Shown here: positions 1-10,284 of the stretch, one piece after another
Position numbering within the stretch: the first letter of the stretch is position 1
Layout: every line of letters starts with the position of its first letter
Origin: Siphlonurus alternatus
Taxonomy: Eukaryota > Arthropoda > Insecta > Ephemeroptera > Siphlonuridae
Assembly (NCBI GenBank): GCA_949825025.1
Contig: OX463778.1
Span: 2,308,501 to 2,372,500, forward strand
Direction: 5' to 3'
Length of the DNA: 64,000 nucleotides
Position numbers and translations under genes: made by a program
Notes under the pieces: generated by a model
Seen by the model: the letters and a program-made list of their open reading frames with translations, nothing else
The model's database searches: none
What the model was told of the DNA's origin: nothing

Positions 1-2572
1 TTACAAGGCCAAGGAAAAGGAGAAAAAGGAGCACAAGAAAACTACAAAACTGCAATTCCTCGGCAGCAGCAGCAGCTCCCAAGAACTCGACACGGTCTCC
101 CTAAAACTGGAGAAAAAAGAAAAAGGGCGGCGCATGGAGAAATTTTCGTCTCTTCCTGATTTGTTCAGAGGAATAAAAAACGTGAAAAAAGGCAAGAAGA
201 AAAATCGCAGTACTTTGGATAGCAATCGATCGTTGCAGTCTGAGGAGAATACAATTCAGGAGGAGTTTCAATTACCTCGCGTGGGCGATGAAACTATTGA
301 AATAAGACCCAAAAAAGTCGAGAGTAAAGTCACCAACACACGCAGCACTCAGTCTGCAGACTCCGTTGTCACGTTTGAAATCGAAGAGGAATCAGCTTCG
401 AGCAGTGGAAACGACGTTAAATTGAGTGGCGTCGATACCACAGACTTGAAATCTACTGTTTATGACACTCCGAAGCCAATAGTAGCAACTACATCTGAGT
501 ACATTAGAACTTCAATAGACTGTTCGACTCAAACCGAAGCGCAGGTAGAAATCATTAAACCAGCTAATATCTTACCAGATAACGATAAAAATCGTGCAAG
601 TTTAAAAAATAAGATTTCTGAAATTCCAGTTCAATCTACAGTTATAAAACAAGTTGAAAGAGAAAGTGCAGAATTTGCAGGTGTTAGGATTAAATCAATT
701 TACGAAAGTGACACTGAATCTTTATTGGCGGCTACGAATGAGGTGGAATACGAGGTTACATCAGATTCCATGAGCAGTTCAGATTGCTCGTCTGTCGACT
801 CATTAATTATATACAAAACAAGTAGCAAAACACCTGCAACTGTCGAGAGACACAGCTCTATGACTATTATTGATTATACCCCTCAAATAATTCAAGAGAA
901 TATTTGGGAGGATTTCAATGAAATTATTTCAAATCTAAATGAAAAGCAGCCCGCGAACGTTGTACATCAAGAAATCAAATTAGATGATGTTAGAAATCCT
1001 CATGACGCAAAATTAAGTAAAAAACGTGAATCTAGTTCTGATGAATCTGCAGATGAGAATGTTGACAAAATTCCACATGACGCAACATTAATAAGTCAAC
1101 ATAATGAATCTAGTTTCGATGAACCTGCAGAAGAAAATGTTGACAAAAATTCTCGTGACACAACATTAAGTCATCAAGAATCTAGTTCTGATGAATCTTC
1201 AGAAGCATATGTTGACAAAACTGTAGTCAACTCAATATTAAGTGAAAAATATAAATCTAATTCCGATGAACCTGCAGAAGAAAATGTTGACAAAAATCCT
1301 CTTGATACAACTTTAAGTCATCAAGAATCTAGTTCTGATGAATCCAGCTCTGACGAATCTGCGAAAGAGATTATCGACAAAGAAACGGAGAGCGCACACC
1401 ACCTGACAAACGCCATCAAACCATTAATCGTGCTACCAGAAAAAGACCTTTTAAAAGTGGATAACCCGCACGAGGGTGCAGGAGATATCAAACGAGGTTC
1501 CCTGAGTATTGACGACGCTGTGTCAAGTGTCATCAACTTATACAAAAGACCGTCTGCTTCAGTAACCTCACCAAAGTCCACAAATCGCTACTCCATGCCA
1601 CAATATAAGAATGACTATCAGAGTAAATTTGAAATTAAAAGTACAGTTTTAATTCAATATCCAAGAGATTTAAGCTTTTCTAAAGATAATTATAAACCAA
1701 TTTATAATAAAAATAGTCAAATAACAAAGTCACTTGAAGATATTAAATTTGAAAAGTTAGATAAGAGTGAAGTTTTTGTTGAGAGACAAACACGAGAGTC
1801 AAGTCAGAACAAGCCGGTACAAAAAAGTACGAAAAACACGAGAAAGAAATTGTCAGTAGTTAAAGACGATAGTACGAGCAGTAGCAGTGATTCCGAGTAC
1901 TCATCTTGTGCAGAGGATAGTCGGGAAATTAACGTAGACTACAAGCAGAAATCCAGAAGAGAGAAAGACGAGAAATATTATTTGCAAGCGCACGCGGAAA
2001 GTGCAGTGCAATACGAGGAACAAGAAGTTTGCGTCAGTTTTGATACAGAATTTACGACAGCTCAGGAAGGAGCAAATCAAATTCCAAAACCGCAGCCCAG
2101 GTTGAAAAAAACGTCACAGAGTGGAGAGGAATCTAAGAGAAATGTGGAGAATATTATGAGTGGACACATAGAAAACAATATTGACGGGAGTGTTGAAATC
2201 GCAATAAGAGAAGAAGCTGTGAATCGAAAAGATAAATGTACAACGTTATATTACGATAGTGACGACGAAGAAATGGCTGCTAAGGAATTTATGAGAGTTA
2301 TCGAAGATGCCAAAACAAATATTGATATCATCATGAGAGATGTTGATACGATTTGTGAGGATATTTCACATTTCTCTGGATCGAAACGTGATTTACTCAG
2401 GTACAATGAAGTCTTGTCAAGAGTTATTCTGAGTCTAGAATCAGTTGAATCTTACGACAGGAAGGAAATCAAGCAGTATAGAAAGGAAGCAACACATAAA
2501 ACCAAGCAAATTATTAAAATGATAAACAGGATGGAGGCTACTGATAATAGTTCAAGAGAAATTTTATTTTAA
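1..2572 (+). CDS. BAG-domain protein, acidic Ser-rich (3' part of gene, 5' end outside window)
   Basis: One open frame runs from nt 2 at the window edge to the TAA at 2570-2572 (856 codons), so the ATG at 134 is probably internal. The last ~80 residues (about 2306-2542) read as a BAG domain: an amphipathic helix, then HFSGSKRDLLRYNEVLSR, a SLESVES turn, and a basic helix ending KQIIKMINRMEA. This fits the family pattern F-x-G...K-x-Y...E-x-L...LdsVe...R...iq-x-il. BAG domains bind the Hsp70 ATPase domain and act as nucleotide-exchange factors; BAG3 and Drosophila starvin are the obvious comparisons. The remainder is low-complexity, rich in S, E, D and K and presumably disordered, with a tandem repeat block at 1028-1382. 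No WW domain is visible in this part. The BAG call rests on pattern recognition; orthology to starvin/BAG3 is unproven. Confidence 0.75.
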   Translation, partial: YKAKEKEKKEHKKTTKLQFLGSSSSSQELDTVSLKLEKKEKGRRMEKFSSLPDLFRGIKNVKKGKKKNRSTLDSNRSLQSEENTIQEEFQLPRVGDETIEIRPKKVESKVTNTRSTQSADSVVTFEIEEESASSSGNDVKLSGVDTTDLKSTVYDTPKPIVATTSEYIRTSIDCSTQTEAQVEIIKPANILPDNDKNRASLKNKISEIPVQSTVIKQVERESAEFAGVRIKSIYESDTESLLAATNEVEYEVTSDSMSSSDCSSVDSLIIYKTSSKTPATVERHSSMTIIDYTPQIIQENIWEDFNEIISNLNEKQPANVVHQEIKLDDVRNPHDAKLSKKRESSSDESADENVDKIPHDATLISQHNESSFDEPAEENVDKNSRDTTLSHQESSSDESSEAYVDKTVVNSILSEKYKSNSDEPAEENVDKNPLDTTLSHQESSSDESSSDESAKEIIDKETESAHHLTNAIKPLIVLPEKDLLKVDNPHEGAGDIKRGSLSIDDAVSSVINLYKRPSASVTSPKSTNRYSMPQYKNDYQSKFEIKSTVLIQYPRDLSFSKDNYKPIYNKNSQITKSLEDIKFEKLDKSEVFVERQTRESSQNKPVQKSTKNTRKKLSVVKDDSTSSSSDSEYSSCAEDSREINVDYKQKSRREKDEKYYLQAHAESAVQYEEQEVCVSFDTEFTTAQEGANQIPKPQPRLKKTSQSGEESKRNVENIMSGHIENNIDGSVEIAIREEAVNRKDKCTTLYYDSDDEEMAAKEFMRVIEDAKTNIDIIMRDVDTICEDISHFSGSKRDLLRYNEVLSRVILSLESVESYDRKEIKQYRKEATHKTKQIIKMINRMEATDNSSREILF
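1028..1382 (+). repeat. In-frame tandem repeat encoding ~24-26-residue acidic units
   Basis: Inside the BAG-protein frame, about 4.5 units follow the pattern ESSSDES(A)-x-ENVDKN-x-x-DTTLSHQ. The first unit starts at 1028, and the last decays into a doubled SSSDES and EIIDK. The DNA is also repetitive (TCTAGTTCTGATGAATC recurs). The SSSDES cores resemble CK2-type acidic phosphosites. Confidence 0.85.
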
Positions 2573-2701
2573 TGTTTGGTTCTTATATTGTTTAATGACT
2601 TAATGCAGTAAAATTATGTAAATATTTAAAATGTTATACCACATTCCACATTTTTCTACGTTAAAAAAATACAGTATTTTTCTAAAGAGAAATGATACTG
2701 C

Positions 2702-2707
2702 AATAAA
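2702..2707 (+). terminator. Poly(A) signal AATAAA of the BAG-protein gene
   Basis: A canonical AATAAA lies 130 nt after the stop codon in AT-rich DNA. The motif is common by chance in such DNA, so the assignment rests on position. Confidence 0.45.
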
Positions 2708-5700
2708 CAAAAACTATTATAAAATATAATATTTCAAAATAATAATATTTTTTATTCCTTTCATGGACACTATTTCTTAATTTTAGTGCTAATTATTATT
2801 AATATTTAATATGCAGCGTAATCATTTTATTGTTGTAATAATTATCATACATATAAGTGTATTTTTTTTATTGATTTCTTCATTAAGGCAATGACATCCT
2901 CAGCTTTATTTAAATTTTATTTGAGCTTTAAAATAAATTAAAATCAGAGTCAAAAAGATGTGAAGTTCACCTTATAATGGCGTTTAATTTTTATTTTACA
3001 TCGCACACCTTTTTCAATCTTAACAATACATATTAGTTTTAAAGTTACGTCTATCATTAACTTATTTTATCTTCCAAGAATTATTAAGTATGTAATCACT
3101 GTAATTATTATTTGTTATCAGCATGATTCTTGAGCAATAATACGTCTTTGTGAGTGCAGCTCTCATTACGAAATGCAACTACGCGAGTTCAAACCTCTTC
3201 TGTTTACCTTCGCTCATTAATTTCCATGAAAATACATTAGTATCTTGAGTAAGAAAATGTTAATAATGTTTTTAAATCATTTGATAATTTTGTTAATATA
3301 GTTGTTATAATTCTGGTTATTTATGTTTTCAATTATAATTAATTATTTTAATTTATTATTTGTAGTTAATTGTACAACATTTTGTTGACGCTTTTAAATA
3401 AATAATTTATTTTTATTTATGTTCTTTTAAAAGTATTTAATAATCATTATAATTTCACCTTGTTAAATTATGTTCTCATTTTATAAAAAGTATAGAATGT
3501 AATAAATTTGCTAAAAGTATTAAGCAATTCTCCTACAATATATATACACATTTTACATTCCATCATATTGTAATGGCATAAAAATAATTGCAATATGCAA
3601 AGATTATTGATCAGTAATTAAAGTACAAAACGAAAAAAAAATGTTGTATTTTATTTTCTCTTTATAAGCTTTTTATTGATTTCGATTTTATTTCCTTTTC
3701 CTAAAAAATTAGGTCTAAATTTATTTAGACAGGGGATTTAAACAAAAATAACACGAGTTGTTAGTTAATTAATCAAAGAACAGTGAACAAAGTTTTACGT
3801 AATTATATTACTTTATATACTTTAAATATGTTTTCATTATTAAGGAGTTTTCACATACTCGAAAATTGCTACGGCATGCCGTAGCAAAATCAAGGTTCCT
3901 TTTATTTTCTTATACGGATCGAGCTATAGCTATAACTTTGTAGGTGTGCTACACGGCGTGCTGCGGCATGAATTTCCGAATATGTGGATAAAGCTCCTCC
4001 ATTTTTCATAATAATTGTATAATAACAAAATAAATATAATGCAAATTAAAATATATCCCTTATATATTTATATGCTTGTAGATCGATCAGATGGATCTAC
4101 ATTATAATATTTTTTCGTGTAAAATATAAAAAAATTACGGCTAGAGGTCAGGTTACCTTTACGACGTCGAACTCTCGCCTAATAAGCTCATTGTGCCCAA
4201 ATATTACAAATCCATCTCAGACTGTGTCAGTCAGTTATATCATTTGGTCCGTAGTGTGGTGCGTCTATAAGAGGCTCTCTGCAAAACGGATAACCTGGCA
4301 CCTGCAGGAGGCATTTAGCCTCTCCACACTGATATATGACATAAGTCCTTCTATACAATCGCTTGCCTCTACCCCTAAAAGGCTGGAGATACTCCACAAT
4401 GTCGAACAATCGCCTGTCACTCGCGTAAATCTGCTAAATTAATTATCAGATGACCCAGTCAGTCAATATACTAATAATACACTAACCCGATGAAGTGGAA
4501 CATGAAACATCGGGCAGATATAGCCCCTGACGACCGAAGTCCCTCCACAATCACTTGCCGCAAGGAACATTTAGAACGAAGTTTTATTATTTAAGTCAAA
4601 CTAGAAGGGAACTGCAGTCGTATCCAGCAAGGAACATGTAATTAATTAATTTTAGTTAAATATATTGTGCAACACAATGCGCAAAGTACAAAAAGAAATT
4701 ACTTATTGTATTTTTTTTGTCTCTTTGTAAACTGAATTAATTATTGGCTATATTGATTATTTCCTAGCTTCCCTATATATACCGCATAACCTTTTAAGTA
4801 ATATAATAATATATACTGGGTATACGACATATATAATAAGAGATACAATTAATATTAAGTACAATCTTGGGCATATTATAATATATGTCATGCAATTGTC
4901 AAGTATATACTCGTATTTAATATTACCATATATCACAAGAAAATTTTATACTCTTACATAATTATTTAAAAAAAAACAATTATCATAATTAAGTATGACT
5001 ATATTAATTTAATTTAATATATATTATACATATTTTTCACTTTGCAGTTAAGCAATGAAGGTTAATAGTTAAAATATTAGCCCAATTTAAAATGAAAATT
5101 AATGCTTAAATATTTTAGAAATGTATCATTTCGACGACCCCCAGAGCAACGCAGGTGGACTGTCTGGCGGTTGACATAAAAAAATTGTCATCAAGAATTT
5201 ATTAATATTTAAACAAATAATATCTCTATTTACTCTTGTTAAGATTGAATAGAGATATTATGCTTGTTTAAATATTGACAATTAATTTATTTCTTGTAAA
5301 TCAATATGTCTCTCTATGTACCCGCAAAGATTTCAGATATAAAATTGTTCTTTTTGCCGAGTATAATATACTATTAGTATAAGAGCAGAGAATATTTATT
5401 TATTCATTATATAAATATTAAATTATATTATTATTTTTATATTAAATAAATATTTTCTGGTAAGAGTGAACGAATAAACTGCACGTTTTCACCACCAACA
5501 ATGTCTGGTTCTCCCACTTACAATATAATTATAGCCATGCGATCATGTCTTTAAAATTTAAACGTAGGCGTGACATTTTTTTTCGTTGTTCATTATTCGA
5601 GAGTATACGTTACAAAAGATAGGATTACCGAATATGCAAATCATTGTTATTCATGTGCAGCACTGTTAAAAAATATTAATACAAATTAAAATAATACAAC

Positions 5701-5790
5701 AAGCAATGAAGCTCAGACCTGTTATTACATTAAAATCATCAGATGGTTTTCTTTTCATATATATATATTTTTTTTCATAATCTATATAAG
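2708..5790. other. AT-rich intergenic DNA without a recognisable gene
   Basis: No coding frame with family features. It holds a degenerate foldback at 3844-4000, a GC-richer patch at 4140-4640 of unknown nature, and a short inverted repeat at about 5204-5280 (AATATTTAAACAA...TTGTTTAAATATT with ATATCTCTATT inside). Confidence 0.6.
3844..4000. mobile_element. Degenerate MITE-like foldback
   Basis: The left end GGAGTTTTCACATACTCG and the reverse complement of the right end (GGAGCTTTATCCACATATTCG) align imperfectly, as do the inner GCTACGGC / GCCGCAGC segments. It looks like an old non-autonomous element. Confidence 0.4.
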
Positions 5791-6036
5791 GTACACTCTT
5801 AAAAAAATTTGGCTGAATTTTGACATCTTATAATCAGTGCATTTTTAACGCCTTAAATCATGCTTTTTTCAGGTGTTTCGAAGTCAATATTCAGTAGTCA
5901 GTATATACTGTCAGTATATAGTTATACTGACTACTGAAAATGCGCAACGAAACACCTGAAAAAAGCATGATTTAAGGCGTTAAAAATGCACTGATTATAA
6001 GATGTCAAAATTCAGCCAATTTTTTTTAAGTGTGTA
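5791..6036. mobile_element. MITE, near-perfect palindrome with ACACTTAAAAAAA-type ends
   Basis: The left arm (CTTAAAAAAATTTGGCTG, GACATCTTATAATCAGTGC and so on) is repeated in reverse complement by the right arm. The two ~110-bp arms meet near a TCAGTATATACTG core. No coding capacity. Confidence 0.85.
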
Positions 6037-6178
6037 ACAGACATGATGAAAAATATATTATAAAAAAATAAATTTCAACCAAAGGAGATTTGAAGCCGCG
6101 CGATTGAGAAATATATTATATTATATTATGTTATGTTATTAATTATTAATTATTTATAAATGATAAGTCGAAAAGAAC

Positions 6179-6512
6179 TGAGTATCAACCTAATTTTTTT
6201 TTTATTACAGAAATGGGTAGAGAGTGCATGCAAAGTTATGCTACCTTGATTTTTTTCAGATTTTTTAGAGTCCTGAAAGTATTTTTTAAAAAAAATATTG
6301 AAATTCCTTATTGTGACGTCATGCGGCGGCAAGTCCAATAAGAATATCGAAATCCTTTTATTAAGGAGAGGCGCCTCGTGACGTCACAAAAAGGACTTTC
6401 AATAATTCTTTAAAAATACTTATAGGGCTGTAAAAAATCTGAAAAAAATCAGGGTAGCATAACTTTGCACGCTCTATCCAATTTTGCAATAAAAAAATTT
6501 GAGGTCGATACT
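6179..6512. mobile_element. MITE of the GTGACGTCA-core family, copy A
   Basis: Left arm TATTACAGAAATGGGTAGAG and right arm CTCTATCCAATTTTGCAATA are inverted repeats. Each carries AGTTATGCTACC / GGTAGCATAACT and a central TGTGACGTCA. Related copies lie at 14342-14643, 17363-18036 and 58687-59016. Confidence 0.85.
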
Positions 6513-6913
6513 CCACTGTCATGTGATATACGAAACGATTGCATGATCATATATATTTATTTAACTTAAAAAATTTATTCACTGTTAAAAATCTCTTCAT
6601 AATATTCAAGAAGAAAATATATAAATTATAATGCATTAATTAATTTACATTATAATATATTATGTTATATACGCCCATTTATATAGTAAGTTGCATGTAT
6701 TGCACGTTAAAAAATAAAAAAAAATAACTAGTACTTCATGGAGGAAATATTGGTCTCCTCGGTTTCCTTCGTCAGTTTCCGAGAAATCAGTCAACAACAA
6801 GATATTATAATATATCATTATATTATGTTGTAGGTAATAAACCGTAATATATGTTTGCTTGCGCACAGAAAAACATAATTACTTTCATTGTACGTATAGT
6901 CATTGCGCGGAGG

Positions 6914-6920
6914 TATAAAA
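6914..6920 (+). promoter_or_regulatory. TATA box of the small secreted-peptide gene
   Basis: TATAAAA lies in a GC-richer patch 80 nt upstream of the ATG at 6994, giving an expected start near 6945 and a ~50-nt 5' UTR. A strong TATA box suits a highly or inducibly expressed secreted peptide; this is inference. Confidence 0.7.
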
Positions 6921-6993
6921 GCCCGCTGGCTGCGTACGTGCAATCAATCGCCGCAGACCAGCTCGAGAAGTTCAACGTTCTTCGATCGTCGTG

Positions 6994-8477
6994 ATGCGCT
7001 CCACAGCAGTCCTTTTGGTGATTATATAAGTTCATATATAGAATATTCATTATTATATTTATAAATGAATAAGAAAAATTTGTTTATCATTTTATATTAT
7101 ACATCAATAATATAAAATATAATATAATATAATACACATATATATATAATATATAAAATATACAGAATGAACTTTTTTTAAATAATTGTTACATGTTGCA
7201 TGCATGCATGCATGCATGACCATAATTATAAATTATTAATTTCGAACGTTAGTATAATGAAATATTAGAATGTGAAAATTTTAGTGGCTTAATCGAAAGA
7301 AGTGGTAAAAATATGGTATATACTGTGAATTATTTCAGATTTTTCTGAGACCGCGCGGGAACTATTTTAAAAAAAAAAATTATTGAAAGTCTATTTTATG
7401 ACGTCACGTGCGGCACTGCCCTATCCTCTTTCTTAAGGAGTGCCGCCCGTGACGTCATCAAAATAGACTTTCAATAATTTTTTAAAAATAGTTCCCGGTC
7501 TCAGAAAAATCTGAAAAAATTCACAGTACCATATTTTTACCCTTTCTTTCGATTAAGCCACTAAAATTTTCACATTCTAATATCTCAGTAATAATTAAGT
7601 TTTAAGGTTGTAATATTATAAGTAATAACTATAAGTGCAGTCGATGCCTTGACGCACATTAATTAATTAATACTATATATTTAGCAGCTAGTATATAATA
7701 TAATTGTATGACTTTAAATAAATTAATAATTATTAATTACTTAAATGGGCCATCCTAGCTAAAAAATAATGATAATATAATTTTAATAAATGTAAAACAA
7801 TAAAAAAATTGGAACTATATAATATTTTAAATTGTTATAATTCCTACGTACGTGCTCTTAAAAATTTATTCAAATATTTTTTCTAATTGCTATTTTTTTT
7901 TATATAAGTTATAATATAATTGGCACAATTAAAATATCAACAATATTACAATAATCCTTAACATTTAATTTAAATATAAATAATAAATACAACTATACAT
8001 TTCGTTTTTATAAAATTTATGATGTTAATTAAGCCCGGGGAATATTATAAAAACCCTTTAAAATTTTAAATAAAATATATATTTTAATTGATGATATATA
8101 TCGTCCTTAGCATATAGAGGTTTATAATATAAACCCTATAATATACATTTTGGGAGAACTGGTCGCAGCTATAATAAAATATTATCGTGACATAATATTT
8201 TAAATATTAATTAATCATCGTGTACGTCCGACCTTGATCATTTCAATCCCCGCAGGTGTTGTGCGCCTGCACGCTGGCGCTTCTGGCCCCACCTGGCGCG
8301 GCGCAGTTCGGCAGTCAGTGCGGCAGTTCGCGCGCGGTGTGCACGGGCTTCTTCACGTACCGCTTCTGCACCAACGGCGTACCCTCCGGCCCCGAGCAAC
8401 GCTGCGGCAACCTTCTGGTGTGTGACGCCAACCAGGGCCCGGACAAACTACCCTGCAAGTTCATCGGAGGCCGCTGA
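6994..8477 (+). CDS. Small secreted cysteine-rich peptide (81 aa, two exons)
   Basis: Exon 1 is 6994-7017 (MRSTAVLL), intron 7018-8255 (GT...CAG, phase 0), exon 2 8256-8477 with stop TGA. The join gives MRSTAVLLVLCACTLALLAP, a good signal peptide with likely cleavage after GAAQ or nearby. The ~57-residue mature part has six cysteines spaced C-6-C-8-C-11-C-5-C-10-C, the core CTGFFTYRFC, and the end LPCKFIGGR. The exon is markedly GC-rich against its surroundings. The spacing does not match the chitin-binding type-2 or crustin patterns I know, so the function is unknown; host-defence, cuticle or signalling peptide are all possible. Intron 1 carries a MITE at 7260-7584. Confidence 0.85.
7194..7218. 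repeat. (GCAT)n microsatellite
   Basis: About five tandem GCAT units within intron 1 of the peptide gene. Confidence 0.8.
7260..7584. mobile_element. MITE, GTGACGTCA-core superfamily with different ends
   Basis: The arms ATATTAGAATGTGAAAATTT and its reverse complement enclose TTATTGAAAGTC and TGACGTCAC, the same core as the 6179, 17363 and 58687 elements, but the outer 100 bp differ. It sits in intron 1 of the peptide gene. Confidence 0.85.
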
Positions 8478-8516
8478 GGACCCTTCGGGAATTGACGATG
8501 CAACCATGCAAACATA

Positions 8517-8522
8517 AATAAA
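8517..8522 (+). terminator. Poly(A) signal AATAAA of the peptide gene
   Basis: AATAAA lies 40 nt after the TGA. A short 3' UTR is typical for a small secreted peptide. Confidence 0.6.
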
Positions 8523-8559
8523 AATATATATCAAGTTGCGACGTATATATATAATGCAT

Positions 8560-9125
8560 CTAGTTAAATAATTGCTTTATTTTGTTTGAATATTATATGA
8601 AATGTATTTCAGTAAAGGAAAAATAGTTGTGTAAATGTAATGAAATAGAAAGAATGAAATAAAATATTAAAAAGGCATTTTTGTTGTATTGTATCCATTT
8701 TACTGGCGCATAATTATATGTTAATGAATTACAGCAAAGATTAATGAAATGAGCTAAAATTGTATGATGCTAATAATTTTCTGAAAAATACGTCTAATTT
8801 AATTACCATTTATTTATTTATTGACATCCCAAAAATACTATGATAATGCAATAATGTAAACTTTTTATACAAATTAATTTGCTTAACATTTGGAAAACTA
8901 AAATTAAATTTTTATGCACTTTTTCTAACAAAAATTATTAATTAATAGAGCATACAAAGTTATGTACCTATTTTTCATTTTAGTTATTTTTAAAACTGAT
9001 GGAACTGATACCCTCTGGGTAGTGACTACACCATCTTTTTATTAAGAAGTGACATATGCAAGAGATGTTTGGTGTTGTTAAAACACAAACAAAAGAGAAG
9101 CATATTTATGCTGTTTGTGCATTCA
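8560..9125. other. AT-rich spacer, nothing recognised
   Basis: No family-like frame, RNA gene or clear repeat was seen before the foldback at 9126. Confidence 0.5.
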
Positions 9126-9546
9126 TTAAGGGCATTGGGTGTAGCACCGGCCGGTAGTTGGCAACACTGACGTATCTTCACCATGTTAATTTTTGATCAT
9201 TGCTCCTCGGAGTAATTTTTATGCTAGAGCTAAGCTGATTGCTGAAGTATCAAGATATTTAGCAGCCCAAGTGCACAATTTGGCTAAATAAAGCCTGATT
9301 TAAAGCAAAGTATTTTTTTTATATTTTAGAAAAATGCATGTAAATTTAAAAAATTACTAAAAAATACTTTTCTCTAAATCAAGCTTTGTTTAGCCAAATT
9401 GTGCCCTTGGGCTACTAATTATCTTGATACTACAGCAATCAGCTTAGCTCTAGCATAAAAACTACTCCGAGGAGCAATGATAAAAAATTAACATGGTGAA
9501 GATACGTCAGTGTTGCCAACTACCAGTGCTACACCCAATGCCCTTA
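9126..9546. mobile_element. Foldback MITE, TTAAGGGCATTGGG family, copy 1
   Basis: The ends TTAAGGGCATTGGGTGTAGC and their reverse complement bound two ~200-bp arms (CTGACGTATCTTCACCATG, CAGCTTAGCTCTAGC). A near-identical copy is at 55378-55797. TTAA at both edges suggests a TTAA or TA target. Confidence 0.9.
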
Positions 9547-10284
9547 ACATTGATGCAATAAAAAAAGGTCATGAAAGTTCAAAATCAGGAAGAAGGTTCT
9601 ACTATATTTTATCTAAAAAACAATAACAAAGATCAGGAGTTCATATATAAAGATATATTTTTATTTAAATCAAAGTCTTACAGTACAATCTAAATAAATG
9701 TGGTTAAATAATATTTTGAAAATTTTAAAAGGCACATTTTTTTAAAAAGACAAAATTTGAAACCAAATATGTATGAGTTTTAAGACGTTTAATCAAACAA
9801 TAGAACTTAAAATTAATTGTAAATATGTTTATTAATGAATGTAATATCAAAGATAAATTTCTACTACACAGAAATCTCATTTAATAAAATAATTCAAGGT
9901 ACATTAAAAAAGAGAATAAAGATAAAATAAACCACACCTTAATTTTCAAAAATTTACAACATACTCTGTTTAATTTCATTTTTATGCTTTAATATAAAAC
10001 AGAGAGGGCTGATTGAGTCACCCATGAAAATGATCATAAAAATAAAACGAAGTTGGCAAATTGTTTACAATAAATGAAGTAAGAGACACACGGGAAGAAA
10101 AGAAAAACACAACTCTGGGATGTACCACTAAATTCTCTTGTAATGTCCTATGCTGTTCACGTTGCAATATTTGACGAAGTTGCAACTTAGGACATTCTTA
10201 AATCAGATGATATCAAATTTTATCTTTTGTTAATACTACAATGCATGTTGATAAAACTTGTTTTCTCTTAACTAAAGTGGACGT

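Noticed and set aside
1..225. Minus-strand frame at the window start
   Set aside because: Antisense to the Lys/Ser-rich BAG-protein frame, giving a Phe/Ser-rich shadow.
4191..4442. Short frames in the GC-richer patch
   Set aside because: No recognisable protein; overlapping frames exist on both strands and neither has splice or signal features.
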